Shown here: positions 1 to 10,069 of the stretch, in pieces
Layout of the letters: every line of letters starts with the position of its first letter
How positions within the stretch are numbered: position 1 is the stretch's first letter
Source: Cyclobacteriaceae bacterium
GTDB taxonomy: Bacteria; Bacteroidota; Bacteroidia; Cytophagales; Cyclobacteriaceae
NCBI GenBank assembly: GCA_029882685.1
Contig: JAOUKH010000012.1
Coordinates: 1 to 32,933, forward strand
Direction: 5' to 3'
Length of the DNA: 32,933 bases
The notes under the pieces: generated by a model
Seen by the model: the letters and a program-made list of their open reading frames with translations, nothing else
Database searches by the model: none
Told to the model about the DNA's origin: nothing
Made by a program: the position numbers and the translations under genes

Positions 1-944
1 AAATAGGACGTAGAAGGCTAGACACCCATTTTTTGGGCTTCGAGAAATTGGGGGCACAATTTAACTACAATTCGAAAACTGGTTTTTACAATATTGATGC
101 ATCCAACTTAAATGGCACATACATGCTGTTGGATGAAGCCTCAGTTACTGGAACTGCCAATGTAATAATGGCTGCAGTTTTAGCTAAAGGCAAAACAACC
201 ATTTATAATGCTGCTTGTGAGCCATATTTACAGCAGCTTTGTCTTATGCTTAATCGTATGGGAGCAAATATATCCGGCATTGGATCTAATTTAATTACTA
301 TTGATGGAGTAGAGTCATTAAGGGGAACTGAACATACAATGCTTCCTGATATGATTGAAATTGGAAGTTTTATTGGATTAGCAGCAATGACAGGTTCTCA
401 TATTCGCATAAAGAATGCTGGGGTGAAATATTTAGGAATAATACCCTCTGTTTTTAATAGGCTAGGAATAAAGCTAGAATTTGATGGAGATGACATTATT
501 GTACCTGAACAAGATAGTTACGAGATTGAAACATTTATTGACGGATCAATAATGACTATTGCTGATGCTCCATGGCCGGGTTTTACACCTGACTTACTCA
601 GTATAGTATTGGTAATTGCCACGCAAGCCAAAGGTACTGTTCTAGTTCATCAAAAAATGTTTGAAAGTCGTTTGTTCTTTGTGGACAAGCTTATTGATAT
701 GGGTGCGCAAATAATACTATGTGATCCACACCGAGCTACAGTAATTGGCCTAGATAGAAAACAACAATTACGAGGAATTAAAATGTCTTCTCCTGATATT
801 AGAGCTGGAGTATCTTTACTTATTGCAGCACTTTCAGCCGAAGGAGAAAGTATCATTTCTAATGTGGAACAGATTGATCGTGGTTATCAGAATATTGATA
901 CCAGATTAAAAGCACTTGGTGCAAAGATAGAAAGGGTGGTATAA
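1..944 (+). CDS. murA: UDP-N-acetylglucosamine 1-carboxyvinyltransferase (MurA), 5'-truncated by the window edge
   Basis: The reading frame is open from base 3 (IGRRRLDTHFLGFEKLGA...), so the ORF-caller start at 33 (TTG) is internal. MurA-like motifs: DMIEIGSFIGLAAMTG, DAPWPGFTPDLLSIVLVIATQAKGTVLVHQKMFESRLFFVDKLIDMGA. Confidence 0.93.
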   Translation, partial: IGRRRLDTHFLGFEKLGAQFNYNSKTGFYNIDASNLNGTYMLLDEASVTGTANVIMAAVLAKGKTTIYNAACEPYLQQLCLMLNRMGANISGIGSNLITIDGVESLRGTEHTMLPDMIEIGSFIGLAAMTGSHIRIKNAGVKYLGIIPSVFNRLGIKLEFDGDDIIVPEQDSYEIETFIDGSIMTIADAPWPGFTPDLLSIVLVIATQAKGTVLVHQKMFESRLFFVDKLIDMGAQIILCDPHRATVIGLDRKQQLRGIKMSSPDIRAGVSLLIAALSAEGESIISNVEQIDRGYQNIDTRLKALGAKIERVV

Positions 945-952
945 TGATAAAA

Positions 953-984
953 AAAGACCAACTTATATACACAAGTTGGTCTTT
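953..984. terminator. Bidirectional intrinsic terminator between convergent murA and the SusD-associated lipoprotein gene
   Basis: Perfect 12-bp inverted repeat AAAGACCAACTT / AAGTTGGTCTTT with an 8-nt loop; A-run on the left and T-rich tail on the right. Confidence 0.85.
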
Positions 985-1023
985 ATCTTTATTACATATA
1001 CTATAAACTAGTAACTTAAAATC

Positions 1024-1560
1024 CTAGTCTACATCAGCAATTACCAATACTGCAGATTTAAGATAATCCGTTCCACCTCTGCCTACAGCTATTTGACCTT
1101 CTGCATTAGATGCACTTATCAAATTAATGTTAAGTGTTTTTTCTCCATCAACTATTGCATCAGTTAATAATGAAATATCTAAATCCTTATTGTCAAAATC
1201 TAGAAAATCAGCTGGATCATGAGTAATTACAAGTGAACCCCCAGCTGCACTAGCTCCAGCAACGTTAAAATCTGTACCGAAAATAGCTGTTCCTGAAAAT
1301 TCGTAATTAACTGTAATATCAGATAATGTACCTGTTGGTGCTTCAACATTAAATGTGGCAGAGCCTCCATTTTCATCTGTAAATACTGTATCTAAGTATG
1401 CTTCTGTACCATTAGCATTGAAAGCTACATAAGACGGCAACTCTTCTAAAACAATACCTTGATCTGCGATATCAAATTCATCACAACTCATTATGATACT
1501 AGCACTAAATAAAATTAATAATATCTTTTTCATAATCATTTTATTATTATAAGTTTTCAT
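1024..1560 (-). CDS. Lipoprotein with Calx-beta-like domain, encoded downstream of susD
   Basis: Signal peptide with lipobox (LILFSASIIMSC). Calx-beta-like pattern VNYEFSGTAIFGTDFNV...VDGEKTLNINLISA. ATG overlaps the susD-like TGA stop (ATGA); an internal ATG at 1533 (MKKILLILF...) is an alternative start. Confidence 0.7.
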   Translation of the reverse strand: MKTYNNKMIMKKILLILFSASIIMSCDEFDIADQGIVLEELPSYVAFNANGTEAYLDTVFTDENGGSATFNVEAPTGTLSDITVNYEFSGTAIFGTDFNVAGASAAGGSLVITHDPADFLDFDNKDLDISLLTDAIVDGEKTLNINLISASNAEGQIAVGRGGTDYLKSAVLVIADVD

Positions 1561-2990
1561 TCAAACCACATTGGTCTATCTGTAGGCAAATTAGCAGGAG
1601 TATTAGGATTCGCTGCTATTTCATTTGGAGGGTATGTAAACCTTTTCAAATAAGTTGAAATAGCTGTCCCAGGAACTGGATCCATAGTAGGGACACCAGT
1701 TCTTCTCACTGTATTCCAACCAAGTATTGGATTTAAAAATGCCTCCAAATATTGTTGTTCATGTACTCTAGTAAGTGCATCTGCGTTTGTAAGTAAACTC
1801 AAATCAGGCAAACTAGCTACATAAGCATCAATTTCACCTCCCGTCAAAGTAGTAATAGCTCCAGGTATATCCTGTCCCCAAAATGTTAAGATATTTCTAA
1901 CCCCATTTTCATATTCAGTTTGTGTATTTGAAGTTCCTACCCCTTTTAATGCTAACTCAGCTTTATAAAAATTAACTTCAGCCGCAGTAAAAAATATGTC
2001 TGGAAGACTGCCTCTTATAACGTTATTTGAAAAATGTGCAAAACTCCCAAAAGAAAATTGCCCAATACTAGGAGGTCCTACATTACCAGGATCATAAATA
2101 AATAATTGTTCACGTGGATCATTATTGTTAACAATAAGGTCATAAAATACTGGTCCTGGTGCGTGAACACCTGTAGATTCATTATCAGAACCAAAGAAAG
2201 CAGAAACTATTGTTTGAAATGCATTCTCAGCACCAGCCTGCCCTGAATAGGTTAACATAGCTATATCACCAGAATTTTCTATTAACGGTTTAGAAAGTAA
2301 AGCTGTTATTTGTGAATCAACAGATGTGTCTTTATTCCTAATCATCATTAAAACTCTTAATTTCAATGAGTTAGAAAGTTTTTCCCACTTTGTCATATCT
2401 CCTTGGTAAATTAAATCACCTCCAGAGACATCAAACACTCCTTCTGCTGGTATTTCTGCAATTAAAGTATTTGCTTCATCAAGTAAAGCTGCAACTCCAT
2501 TTAATACTGTTTCCTGACTATCAAACGTAGGAGAAGGAAATTCTTGTCCATTAATAGCTTGGGTAAAAGGTACATCTTCCCAGATACTTGTTAATTCATA
2601 ATAAATTAATGCTTTTAATACTATTGCGATAGCAGCCACATTATTACTAGTAGCTCCTGCTTCTTTAGCATCTGCTTCTACTAAAGCCAAATTTCCAAGC
2701 ACATCAACATACATCATTCGCCAAGTATTACCCGTTAAAAAACTGGTAGTAGACCCTGTTTTAGGAGAATTAAAATTTGACGACATATACTGAGGGACAT
2801 CAGACGTTCTGGTACCTAATTCCGTTTGCTTTCTATTCGAATACTGAACAATTACGTAAGGCAATACCACATTAGGGTCTGCCGAGGTTGCAGCTAAGGG
2901 ATCTGTGTTAACATCTAGCACATCATCACATGAGAATGCTGACAACAAGAACACAAAGCTCAATAAATATGTTTTTAAACTATTTTTCAT
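1557..2990 (-). CDS. SusD/RagB-type outer membrane lipoprotein (SusD-like_2 type)
   Basis: Lipobox LLSAFSC near the N-terminus, SusD-like architecture, directly downstream of a SusC/RagA-type gene. Confidence 0.85.
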   Translation of the reverse strand: MKNSLKTYLLSFVFLLSAFSCDDVLDVNTDPLAATSADPNVVLPYVIVQYSNRKQTELGTRTSDVPQYMSSNFNSPKTGSTTSFLTGNTWRMMYVDVLGNLALVEADAKEAGATSNNVAAIAIVLKALIYYELTSIWEDVPFTQAINGQEFPSPTFDSQETVLNGVAALLDEANTLIAEIPAEGVFDVSGGDLIYQGDMTKWEKLSNSLKLRVLMMIRNKDTSVDSQITALLSKPLIENSGDIAMLTYSGQAGAENAFQTIVSAFFGSDNESTGVHAPGPVFYDLIVNNNDPREQLFIYDPGNVGPPSIGQFSFGSFAHFSNNVIRGSLPDIFFTAAEVNFYKAELALKGVGTSNTQTEYENGVRNILTFWGQDIPGAITTLTGGEIDAYVASLPDLSLLTNADALTRVHEQQYLEAFLNPILGWNTVRRTGVPTMDPVPGTAISTYLKRFTYPPNEIAANPNTPANLPTDRPMWFE

Positions 2991-3012
2991 AATACATTTT
3001 TATATATAATTA

Positions 3013-6000
3013 TTAGAATTTTACCCTAACGTTAAACCCAATACCTCTAGTGGATGGTATGTTACTTCTTTCAATACCAAATCCATCAGCGCCAGATCCG
3101 AACAGATTAGACTCAGGGTCAATATGAGGAACTTTAGAATATAACAAAGCTAAATTTCTACCCTCAATTCCTATTTGAAAAGAATTAATAAAGCTATTAT
3201 CAAAAAATTTGCTAGGTAATGTATACGACACTGCTACTTCTCTCAATTTCACAAATGATGCATCAAAAATCCATGGTTCAGCTATACTACCATCGTTAAG
3301 TGCAGTCCAAAAATCTCTTGAATTTCTTAATGGCACATCATTTTCTCTTATTGATCCATCTGCATTTAGTATAACTCCTCCTTTATCAATAAAGGTTCCT
3401 TCTCTATTTAATGTAGTTTCTTCAGCTAATCCTCCATTTTGAAGACCTTCAACTGTTGATGACTTCATTATTCCGCCAGATCTCCAGTCTATAGTAAAAG
3501 ACACATTCAATCCTTTATAACTGAAATTATTTACAAATCCCATAGTAAAATCTGGAAGCACACTTCCAAAAGTTTTTGCTTCACCTGCAAGTCTTCTACC
3601 AGTATTAGGGTCAATCAATATTTCATTCGTGACACTATCTCTTAAATATGGAATACCAAATAATTGAAATTCCTCACCTGGAACAGCTACAACTTGAACG
3701 CTATTAAAAGCACTAGCTATAAGAAGCCTTTCCACACCTTCTGCAAGTTCTACAACTGTAGACTCAACTTGTGAAAAGTTAACTATTGAATTCCATGAGA
3801 AGTCTCCCATCTCAAGTACCTTAGCATCTAGTGTTAATTCAAACCCTTTAGTGTCTACTTGACCTACATTTGTTGTTCTGAAATTAAACCCTGTAGATTG
3901 AGGTATTGGAAGGTCTGCAATTTGGTTAATATTTTGAGATTTAAAGTATGCAACATCTAAACCAATTCTACCATCTAAAAACTGAAGATCCAACCCAAAT
4001 TCATAACTTTTTTGTTGTTCAGGTAACAAGTTGTTATTAGGTATTGTATTGGCCTTTGCAAATGCTAATTGACCATTAAAAGGAAAATTAACATTTAAAC
4101 CATATTGACCAGACGCAGTTGAAACAGGAAAAAACCTAAAGTCAAGCTGATAAGGATCAGCATCATTCCCAACCTGAGCATAACTAGCTCTTATTTTTCC
4201 AAAAGACAATATGTTATTAGAAATACCTAATGCATCAGTAAATACAACCGCTGCACTTGCTGATGGATAGAAATACGAATTATTCTCTAATGGTAAAGTA
4301 GAAGACCAATCATTCCTAGCTGTTAAGGACAAAGTAGCCCAATTTTTATAAGATAATTCAGCCTGACCATAAGCACCCATTAATATCCTTTCTGAAAAAT
4401 TTCTGCTTGAAACTGTTTGATTAACATTTCCTGGATCAAACAATTGAGGCACTGCTAATTCATTACCGAACAAAGTCTCTCTAGTAAATAATCTTTTATT
4501 ATAATTATAACCTGCAAGAATAGATAATCCAAAATCTTCTGAAAGATCTGTTGAATAATTAGCTATCCCATCAAAATTAATTTGAGATCTTCTAATTCCA
4601 TCAACAGTGAAATTACCTTCTAATCTCTGTGCTGTACCTTTTCTATTAGAAAAAAAACGATTATCTATTTCGTAATCATATCCTAATCTACCAAGTATAT
4701 TTAATTTTTCGATTGGAGTATATTGCACTTCGAAATTTCCAAGATATCGATCCCAATTTCTATCATTTCTATTCTCGTTTCTAATCCAGTATGGATTATT
4801 AGAAGTAGGAGTAGTTTGGTTTATTTGGTTTCCACTAGCATCAATCCAAGGTTTGAAATTATTCTGATCCAATGTGCTACTAAAAGATCCTAAACCAATA
4901 ATATTAGGGTCATTTGCACCTGCTGCTGCTGTACCTACAGATTTTGTTTTGATATATTGTATACCAAAACTTGATCTCAATTTATCAGAATGTTGCATTC
5001 CTGTGTTTAACCCTAGAGTTAACCTATCCAACTCTTGACCAGGTATTACCCCATCCTGATTAAGTGATGTAATACTAAGCCGATAATTACTTTTATCTGT
5101 AGCATCTGACACTGATACATTATTAATTAGAGATACTCCCCTTTCAAAAAAATCATTTACTCCATTGTCTTCTATGGCAGTTAATGGGCCAGACTCACCT
5201 GTAACAGGTAAATTAACAGTTTGACCAACAATTCTTGGACCCCAATCAAATCCTACTGAAGATGAATCATACTTAAACGCATCACCCATTGCATATTGTT
5301 GTTGGTAATCAGGTATTGTAAGTAAATCATCAAATCTAACTGTAGAATTAATTGAAACTTGAGCCTTTCCATTTTTTCCTCTTTCTCCTTTTTTTGTTGT
5401 AACAACTATTGCTCCTGCTGCTGCTCTAGAACCATAAAGGGCTGTGGCTGCTGCTCCTTTCAATACATTAATGGTTTCCACATCATCAGGGTTAATAACA
5501 GAAGCTCCATTAGCAAAATCTCTTACCCCAGAAATCCTTGAACCCGTTGGTGTCTGAGCATCATTAATTGGAATACCGTCAACTATCCAAAGAGGTGCAT
5601 TATTACCTCTTAAAGAAGTTACTCCTCTAATAATTACTTTTGAAGAACTTCCCAAATTACCACTAGTATTTGAAATAGTAACTCCTGTAACTTTTCCCTG
5701 CATAGCATTAACGATATTAGACTCTCTAGCTTCTAATAATTGATCTCCATCAATAACATCAATACCATACCCAATAGATCTAGCCTCTTTTTCTATTCCT
5801 AGTGCCGTAACCACGACCTCAGAAAGCTGTTGAACATCGGCTGTCATAGCAAGGTCAATAACTGATCTTGCTCCAATTTCTATTTCTTGGGTTGTAAGAC
5901 CAACAAAAGAAAAACTCAATATTCCTCCTTCAGAAGGAACTGAAAGTTTATAGTTACCATCAATGTCAGTAATGGTACCATTTGTTGTTCCTTTAAGGAC

Positions 6001-6132
6001 AACGTTAACACCAGGCATTGTACTTCCGTCTTCGGCAGAAGTGACAGTACCACTAATGGTGCGTTCCTGCGCCCACGACTCTGTGAAGAGTGCAGACAAC
6101 AAAAAAATACTTAAAAGTAAAATCTTCTTCAT
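3013..6132 (-). CDS. SusC/RagA family TonB-linked outer membrane protein
   Basis: Signal peptide, N-terminal carboxypeptidase-D-like repeat (ISGTVTSAEDGSTMPGVNVVLKGTTNGTITDIDGNYKL), plug domain (SEVVVTALGIEKEARSIGY...IRGVTSLRGNNAPLWIVDG), about 1039 aa. Confidence 0.95.
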   Translation of the reverse strand: MKKILLLSIFLLSALFTESWAQERTISGTVTSAEDGSTMPGVNVVLKGTTNGTITDIDGNYKLSVPSEGGILSFSFVGLTTQEIEIGARSVIDLAMTADVQQLSEVVVTALGIEKEARSIGYGIDVIDGDQLLEARESNIVNAMQGKVTGVTISNTSGNLGSSSKVIIRGVTSLRGNNAPLWIVDGIPINDAQTPTGSRISGVRDFANGASVINPDDVETINVLKGAAATALYGSRAAAGAIVVTTKKGERGKNGKAQVSINSTVRFDDLLTIPDYQQQYAMGDAFKYDSSSVGFDWGPRIVGQTVNLPVTGESGPLTAIEDNGVNDFFERGVSLINNVSVSDATDKSNYRLSITSLNQDGVIPGQELDRLTLGLNTGMQHSDKLRSSFGIQYIKTKSVGTAAAGANDPNIIGLGSFSSTLDQNNFKPWIDASGNQINQTTPTSNNPYWIRNENRNDRNWDRYLGNFEVQYTPIEKLNILGRLGYDYEIDNRFFSNRKGTAQRLEGNFTVDGIRRSQINFDGIANYSTDLSEDFGLSILAGYNYNKRLFTRETLFGNELAVPQLFDPGNVNQTVSSRNFSERILMGAYGQAELSYKNWATLSLTARNDWSSTLPLENNSYFYPSASAAVVFTDALGISNNILSFGKIRASYAQVGNDADPYQLDFRFFPVSTASGQYGLNVNFPFNGQLAFAKANTIPNNNLLPEQQKSYEFGLDLQFLDGRIGLDVAYFKSQNINQIADLPIPQSTGFNFRTTNVGQVDTKGFELTLDAKVLEMGDFSWNSIVNFSQVESTVVELAEGVERLLIASAFNSVQVVAVPGEEFQLFGIPYLRDSVTNEILIDPNTGRRLAGEAKTFGSVLPDFTMGFVNNFSYKGLNVSFTIDWRSGGIMKSSTVEGLQNGGLAEETTLNREGTFIDKGGVILNADGSIRENDVPLRNSRDFWTALNDGSIAEPWIFDASFVKLREVAVSYTLPSKFFDNSFINSFQIGIEGRNLALLYSKVPHIDPESNLFGSGADGFGIERSNIPSTRGIGFNVRVKF

Positions 6133-6257
6133 ACTGTTAGTTTTAGTTAAAAAAATAAGTTTAATACTACTGTAAATTTATAAAATATAAATAAAAAACA
6201 TAGGAAAGGATGTAAGTTTTGCTATTTTTTTTTAATAAAAAAATAGATGTGATATAA

Positions 6258-6297
6258 CAAAAAAAAGGGTTGCTAATAACTAACAACCCTTTTTTTG
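6258..6297 (-). terminator. Intrinsic terminator downstream of rpsJ
   Basis: Inverted repeat AAAAAAGGGTTG...CAACCCTTTTTTT with A/T runs on both sides, about 20 nt beyond the rpsJ stop. Confidence 0.85.
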
Positions 6298-6315
6298 AAG
6301 ATTTAATTATAAAAA

Positions 6316-6621
6316 CTACACCTTAATTTCCACATCTACTCCACTAGGAAGTTCTAATTTCATCAAAGCATCTACAGTTTGAGCGCTATTAGAATAGATA
6401 TCTACTAACCTCTTGTAAGTACAAAGTTGAAATTGCTCTCTTCCTTTCTTATTTACGTGTGGTGATTTTAATACAGTGTATTTCTCCTTAATAGTTGGTA
6501 ATGGAATTGGTCCACTTACCACAGCACCAGTAGTTTTTACAGCTCTAACAATCTTTTCTGATGATTTATCAACCAAATTGTGATCGTATGACTTAAGTTT
6601 TATTCTTATTTTCTGATTCAT
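6316..6621 (-). CDS. rpsJ: 30S ribosomal protein S10
   Basis: [25 protein letters not shown]...[25 protein letters not shown]; directly follows fusA. Confidence 0.97.
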   Translation of the reverse strand: MNQKIRIKLKSYDHNLVDKSSEKIVRAVKTTGAVVSGPIPLPTIKEKYTVLKSPHVNKKGREQFQLCTYKRLVDIYSNSAQTVDALMKLELPSGVDVEIKV

Positions 6622-6632
6622 AATTGTATCTT

Positions 6633-8741
6633 TTAAGCAAGCTGTCCTTTAGTTTCAGCAATTACTGTATCTGCAATATTTTTTGGTACTGGATCGTAAT
6701 GAGAGAATGTTAAATTAGCAGTAGCTCTTCCTGACGTTATTGTTCTTAAGTCAGTAACATATCCAAACAATTCAGATAAAGGAACATCTGATTTTATTAC
6801 TCCAGAAGTACCTCTAGTATCCATTCCTTTCATCAAACCTCTTCTTCTGTTTAAATCACCAGTTACATTTCCTGTATATTCATCAGGAGTCACTACTTCA
6901 ACAGCCATAATTGGTTCAAGTAAAACTGGGCTAGCTTTTGCTGCTGCGGCTTTAAAACCTAAACGAGCAGCCAATTCAAACGAAAGTGCATCAGAATCCA
7001 CATCATGGAAAGATCCATGATACAACTTCACTTTCATGCTATCTAAAGGGTAGCCAGCTAACGGCCCATTAACCATCGCCTGATTAAATCCTTTTTCTAT
7101 AGAAGGAATAAATTCTTTAGGAATTACTCCACCAACAATTTTATTCACAAACTGAAGACCATCTTTTTCATAATCTTCATCTTTTGGACCTATTTCGAAT
7201 GAGATATCAGCAAATTTACCTTTACCACCCGATTGTTTCTTGTATACTTCTTTATGCTCTACTGTAGCTTGTATAGCTTCCTTGTAAGCAACTTGAGGAG
7301 CTCCTTGGTTTATTTCAACCTTAAATTCTCTCTTAAGTCTATCGATAATAATATCTAAATGAAGTTCTCCCATACCTCTCATAATTGTCTGACCTGTTTC
7401 ATGATCAGTCTCAACTTGAAGTGTAGGATCTTCTTCAACTAATTTAGCAATAGCAATACCTAATTTATCAGCATCTGCTTGTGTTTTAGGTTCAATTGCA
7501 TAACCAATTACTGGGTCTGGAAAATCCATTGATTCAAATATTATAGGAGATTTTTCCGCACATAGTGTGTCTCCTGTTTTAATATCTTTAAACCCTACAA
7601 CTGCAGCAATATCCCCACAGTGTAATTGATCTATTTGATTTTGTTTATTGGCATGCATTTGGAAGATACGTGATATTCGTTCTTTCTTTCCTGTTCTAGT
7701 ATTTAATACATATGAACCAGAGTCTAACATTCCAGAATATGATCTCACAAAACAAAGTCTACCTACAAAAGGATCCGTAGCAATTTTAAAAGCAAGTGCT
7801 GAAAATGGTTGTTCAACATCTGGCGTTCTTTCCTCCTCGAGTTCTGTATTAGGATTTGTACCAATAACACTATTTCTATCTAATGGTGATGGTAATAATT
7901 CCATCACATAATCAAGCATAGTTTGTACACCTTTGTTTTTGAATGCAGAACCACACATCATAGGTACAAAAGCTAAATCAATAGTAGCGGCTCTTAAAGC
8001 TGCAACGATTTCATCTCTCGTAATAGAATCTGGATCTTCAAAGAATTTCTCCATCAAGCCGTCATCGTATTCAGCTACTGCCTCAACTAAATTTTCTCTG
8101 TATTCATTTACCTCATCAAGCATGTCAGCAGGAATTTCAACTTCTTTAAAAGTCATCCCTTTATCATCTTCATTCCACACCATGGCTCTATTTTCCACTA
8201 GGTCAACAACACCTTGGAAATTATCTTCAGCACCGATAGGCAACTGTAAAGGAACTGCTTTAGTTCCTAACATTTCTTTCACTTGCTTACATACATTAAG
8301 AAAATCAGCTCCAGATCTATCCATTTTATTTACAAAGCCAACACGAGCTACTTTGTAATTATCTGCAAGTCTCCAGTTTGTTTCTGACTGAGGTTCAACA
8401 CCATCTACTGCAGAAAATAAAAACACTAAACCATCGAGTACTCTTAATGATCTGTTTACCTCTACGGTAAAATCAACGTGACCAGGAGTGTCAATAATAT
8501 TAATGTGATATTCATTGTCCTTATATGGCCAAAATACTGTAGTAGCTGCTGAGGTAATGGTAATACCTCTTTCTTGCTCTTGCTCCATCCAGTCCATGGT
8601 AGCAGCACCATCATGTACTTCACCAATTTTATGGCTAACACCTGTGTAATATAGTATACGCTCTGTTGTAGTTGTTTTACCAGCATCAATATGAGCTGCA
8701 ATACCAATATTACGTGTATATTTTAAATCTCTCTTTGCCAT
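6633..8741 (-). CDS. fusA: Elongation factor G
   Basis: [41 protein letters not shown]; 702 aa; operon context. Confidence 0.98.
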   Translation of the reverse strand: MAKRDLKYTRNIGIAAHIDAGKTTTTERILYYTGVSHKIGEVHDGAATMDWMEQEQERGITITSAATTVFWPYKDNEYHINIIDTPGHVDFTVEVNRSLRVLDGLVFLFSAVDGVEPQSETNWRLADNYKVARVGFVNKMDRSGADFLNVCKQVKEMLGTKAVPLQLPIGAEDNFQGVVDLVENRAMVWNEDDKGMTFKEVEIPADMLDEVNEYRENLVEAVAEYDDGLMEKFFEDPDSITRDEIVAALRAATIDLAFVPMMCGSAFKNKGVQTMLDYVMELLPSPLDRNSVIGTNPNTELEEERTPDVEQPFSALAFKIATDPFVGRLCFVRSYSGMLDSGSYVLNTRTGKKERISRIFQMHANKQNQIDQLHCGDIAAVVGFKDIKTGDTLCAEKSPIIFESMDFPDPVIGYAIEPKTQADADKLGIAIAKLVEEDPTLQVETDHETGQTIMRGMGELHLDIIIDRLKREFKVEINQGAPQVAYKEAIQATVEHKEVYKKQSGGKGKFADISFEIGPKDEDYEKDGLQFVNKIVGGVIPKEFIPSIEKGFNQAMVNGPLAGYPLDSMKVKLYHGSFHDVDSDALSFELAARLGFKAAAAKASPVLLEPIMAVEVVTPDEYTGNVTGDLNRRRGLMKGMDTRGTSGVIKSDVPLSELFGYVTDLRTITSGRATANLTFSHYDPVPKNIADTVIAETKGQLA

Positions 8742-8746
8742 TATTG

Positions 8747-9214
8747 TTAGAATCTAAAATGAGAAAATGCTTTGTTAGCTTCAGCCATTCTGTGGGTATC
8801 ATCTTTTTTCTTGATAGCTGCCCCTTCACCTTTAGAAGCTGCTAAAATTTCCCCTGCTAACCTTTCTTTCATTGTTTTTTCACCTCTTTTACGTGAAAAA
8901 CTTATCATCCACTTAATACCCAAAGTAATTTTTCTGTCGGGGCGTACCTCCAATGGTACTTGAAAAGTAGCGCCACCTACTCTTCTACTTTTCACCTCAA
9001 CAGAAGGCATGATGTTATTTAATGCCTTTTTCCAAATTTCTAATCCATTCTCGCCTGATTTTTCTTCTACTATTTCAACAGCATCGTAAAAGATATCATA
9101 GGCAATACTCTTCTTGCCGTCAACCATCAAATAATTCACAAACTTAGTTACAAGTGTGTCTTTAAATTTTGGATCAGGAAGAATATATCTCTTCTTTGGT
9201 TTCGCTTTTCTCAT
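8747..9214 (-). CDS. rpsG: 30S ribosomal protein S7
   Basis: [17 protein letters not shown]...[17 protein letters not shown]...[13 protein letters not shown]. Confidence 0.97.
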   Translation of the reverse strand: MRKAKPKKRYILPDPKFKDTLVTKFVNYLMVDGKKSIAYDIFYDAVEIVEEKSGENGLEIWKKALNNIMPSVEVKSRRVGGATFQVPLEVRPDRKITLGIKWMISFSRKRGEKTMKERLAGEILAASKGEGAAIKKKDDTHRMAEANKAFSHFRF

Positions 9215-9227
9215 TATTTTATCTTAT

Positions 9228-9602
9228 TTATTTCTTAGGGCGTTTCGCTCCGTATTTAGATCTTCTTTGTAACCTACCACTAACACCTGCAGTATCCAGT
9301 GCACCACGAATGATATGATATCTAACACCTGGTAAATCTTTCACTCTACCACCTCTTATCAATACAATGGAGTGCTCTTGTAAGTTATGACCCTCACCTG
9401 GAATGTATGCATTTACTTCTTTTCCATTAGTTAATCTAACTCTGGCAACCTTACGCATAGCTGAGTTAGGTTTTTTAGGAGTAGTAGTATACACTCTTGT
9501 ACACACACCTCTTCTTTGAGGGCAAGAATCCAATGCTGGAGACTTCGACTTTGAAGTCAATTTCTTTCTACCCTTTCTTACTAGTTGCTGTATAGTAGGC
9601 AT
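9228..9602 (-). CDS. rpsL: 30S ribosomal protein S12
   Basis: [60 protein letters not shown]... Confidence 0.98.
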   Translation of the reverse strand: MPTIQQLVRKGRKKLTSKSKSPALDSCPQRRGVCTRVYTTTPKKPNSAMRKVARVRLTNGKEVNAYIPGEGHNLQEHSIVLIRGGRVKDLPGVRYHIIRGALDTAGVSGRLQRRSKYGAKRPKK

Positions 9603-9657
9603 TAATTATTTTTTTAATTCTTGTAATTCTTTTTTAAAGCCGAAAAATTTCGGTTTG

Positions 9658-9689
9658 CAAAGGTATAAAATAGAAAAATAGGATACAAA
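9658..9689 (-). promoter_or_regulatory. Predicted Bacteroidota sigma-A promoter for rpsL-rpsG-fusA-rpsJ
   Basis: Minus strand TTTG (9689-9686)-N20-TACCTTTG (9665-9658), matching the TTTG-N19/20-TAnnTTTG consensus. Confidence 0.7.
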
Positions 9690-9737
9690 CCATAAAAAGA
9701 TTTTTAACCTATTTTCATTGCTCATTATTATTTTTAG

Positions 9738-10067
9738 TTATGCTTCTCCCAACGTTCCTCCAAAATTAATTGGAAATTTAGGAGCTTCATCACTCTTTTT
9801 TATATCACCAAAAGTAGCTTCAAATTTTTTAACATTATCAGCCAAAGCACCTAACAATCGTTTTGCGTGCTCTGGCGTAATAACAATTCTTGATTTCACC
9901 TTTGCTTTTGGTACACCTGGCATTAATCGAATAAAGTCAATGACAAACTCACTATTCGAATGTGCTATCATCGCTAAATTAGAATATTCTCCTTCAGCAA
10001 TTTCTTCTGGCAACTCAATGTTAATTTGATTGCCTTGCGGTTTATTTTCTTTATCCGAATTTGCCAT
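9738..10067 (-). CDS. DUF3467 family protein
   Basis: 109-aa protein immediately downstream of rpoC; sequence GEYSNLAMIAHSNSEFVIDFIRLMPGVPKAKVKSRIVITPEHAKRLLGAL is typical of DUF3467. Confidence 0.85.
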   Translation of the reverse strand: MANSDKENKPQGNQINIELPEEIAEGEYSNLAMIAHSNSEFVIDFIRLMPGVPKAKVKSRIVITPEHAKRLLGALADNVKKFEATFGDIKKSDEAPKFPINFGGTLGEA

Positions 10068-10069
10068 TA

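Noticed and set aside
5359-5541. Cys-rich 60-aa plus-strand ORF
   Set aside because: Antisense to the SusC plug region; the cysteines reflect reverse complement of Ala/Gly/Thr codons.
7933-8358. 141-aa plus-strand ORF
   Set aside because: Fully antisense to fusA, Ser-rich antisense artefact; the same applies to 7648-7911, 21914-22300, 31222-32016 and similar antisense ORFs.
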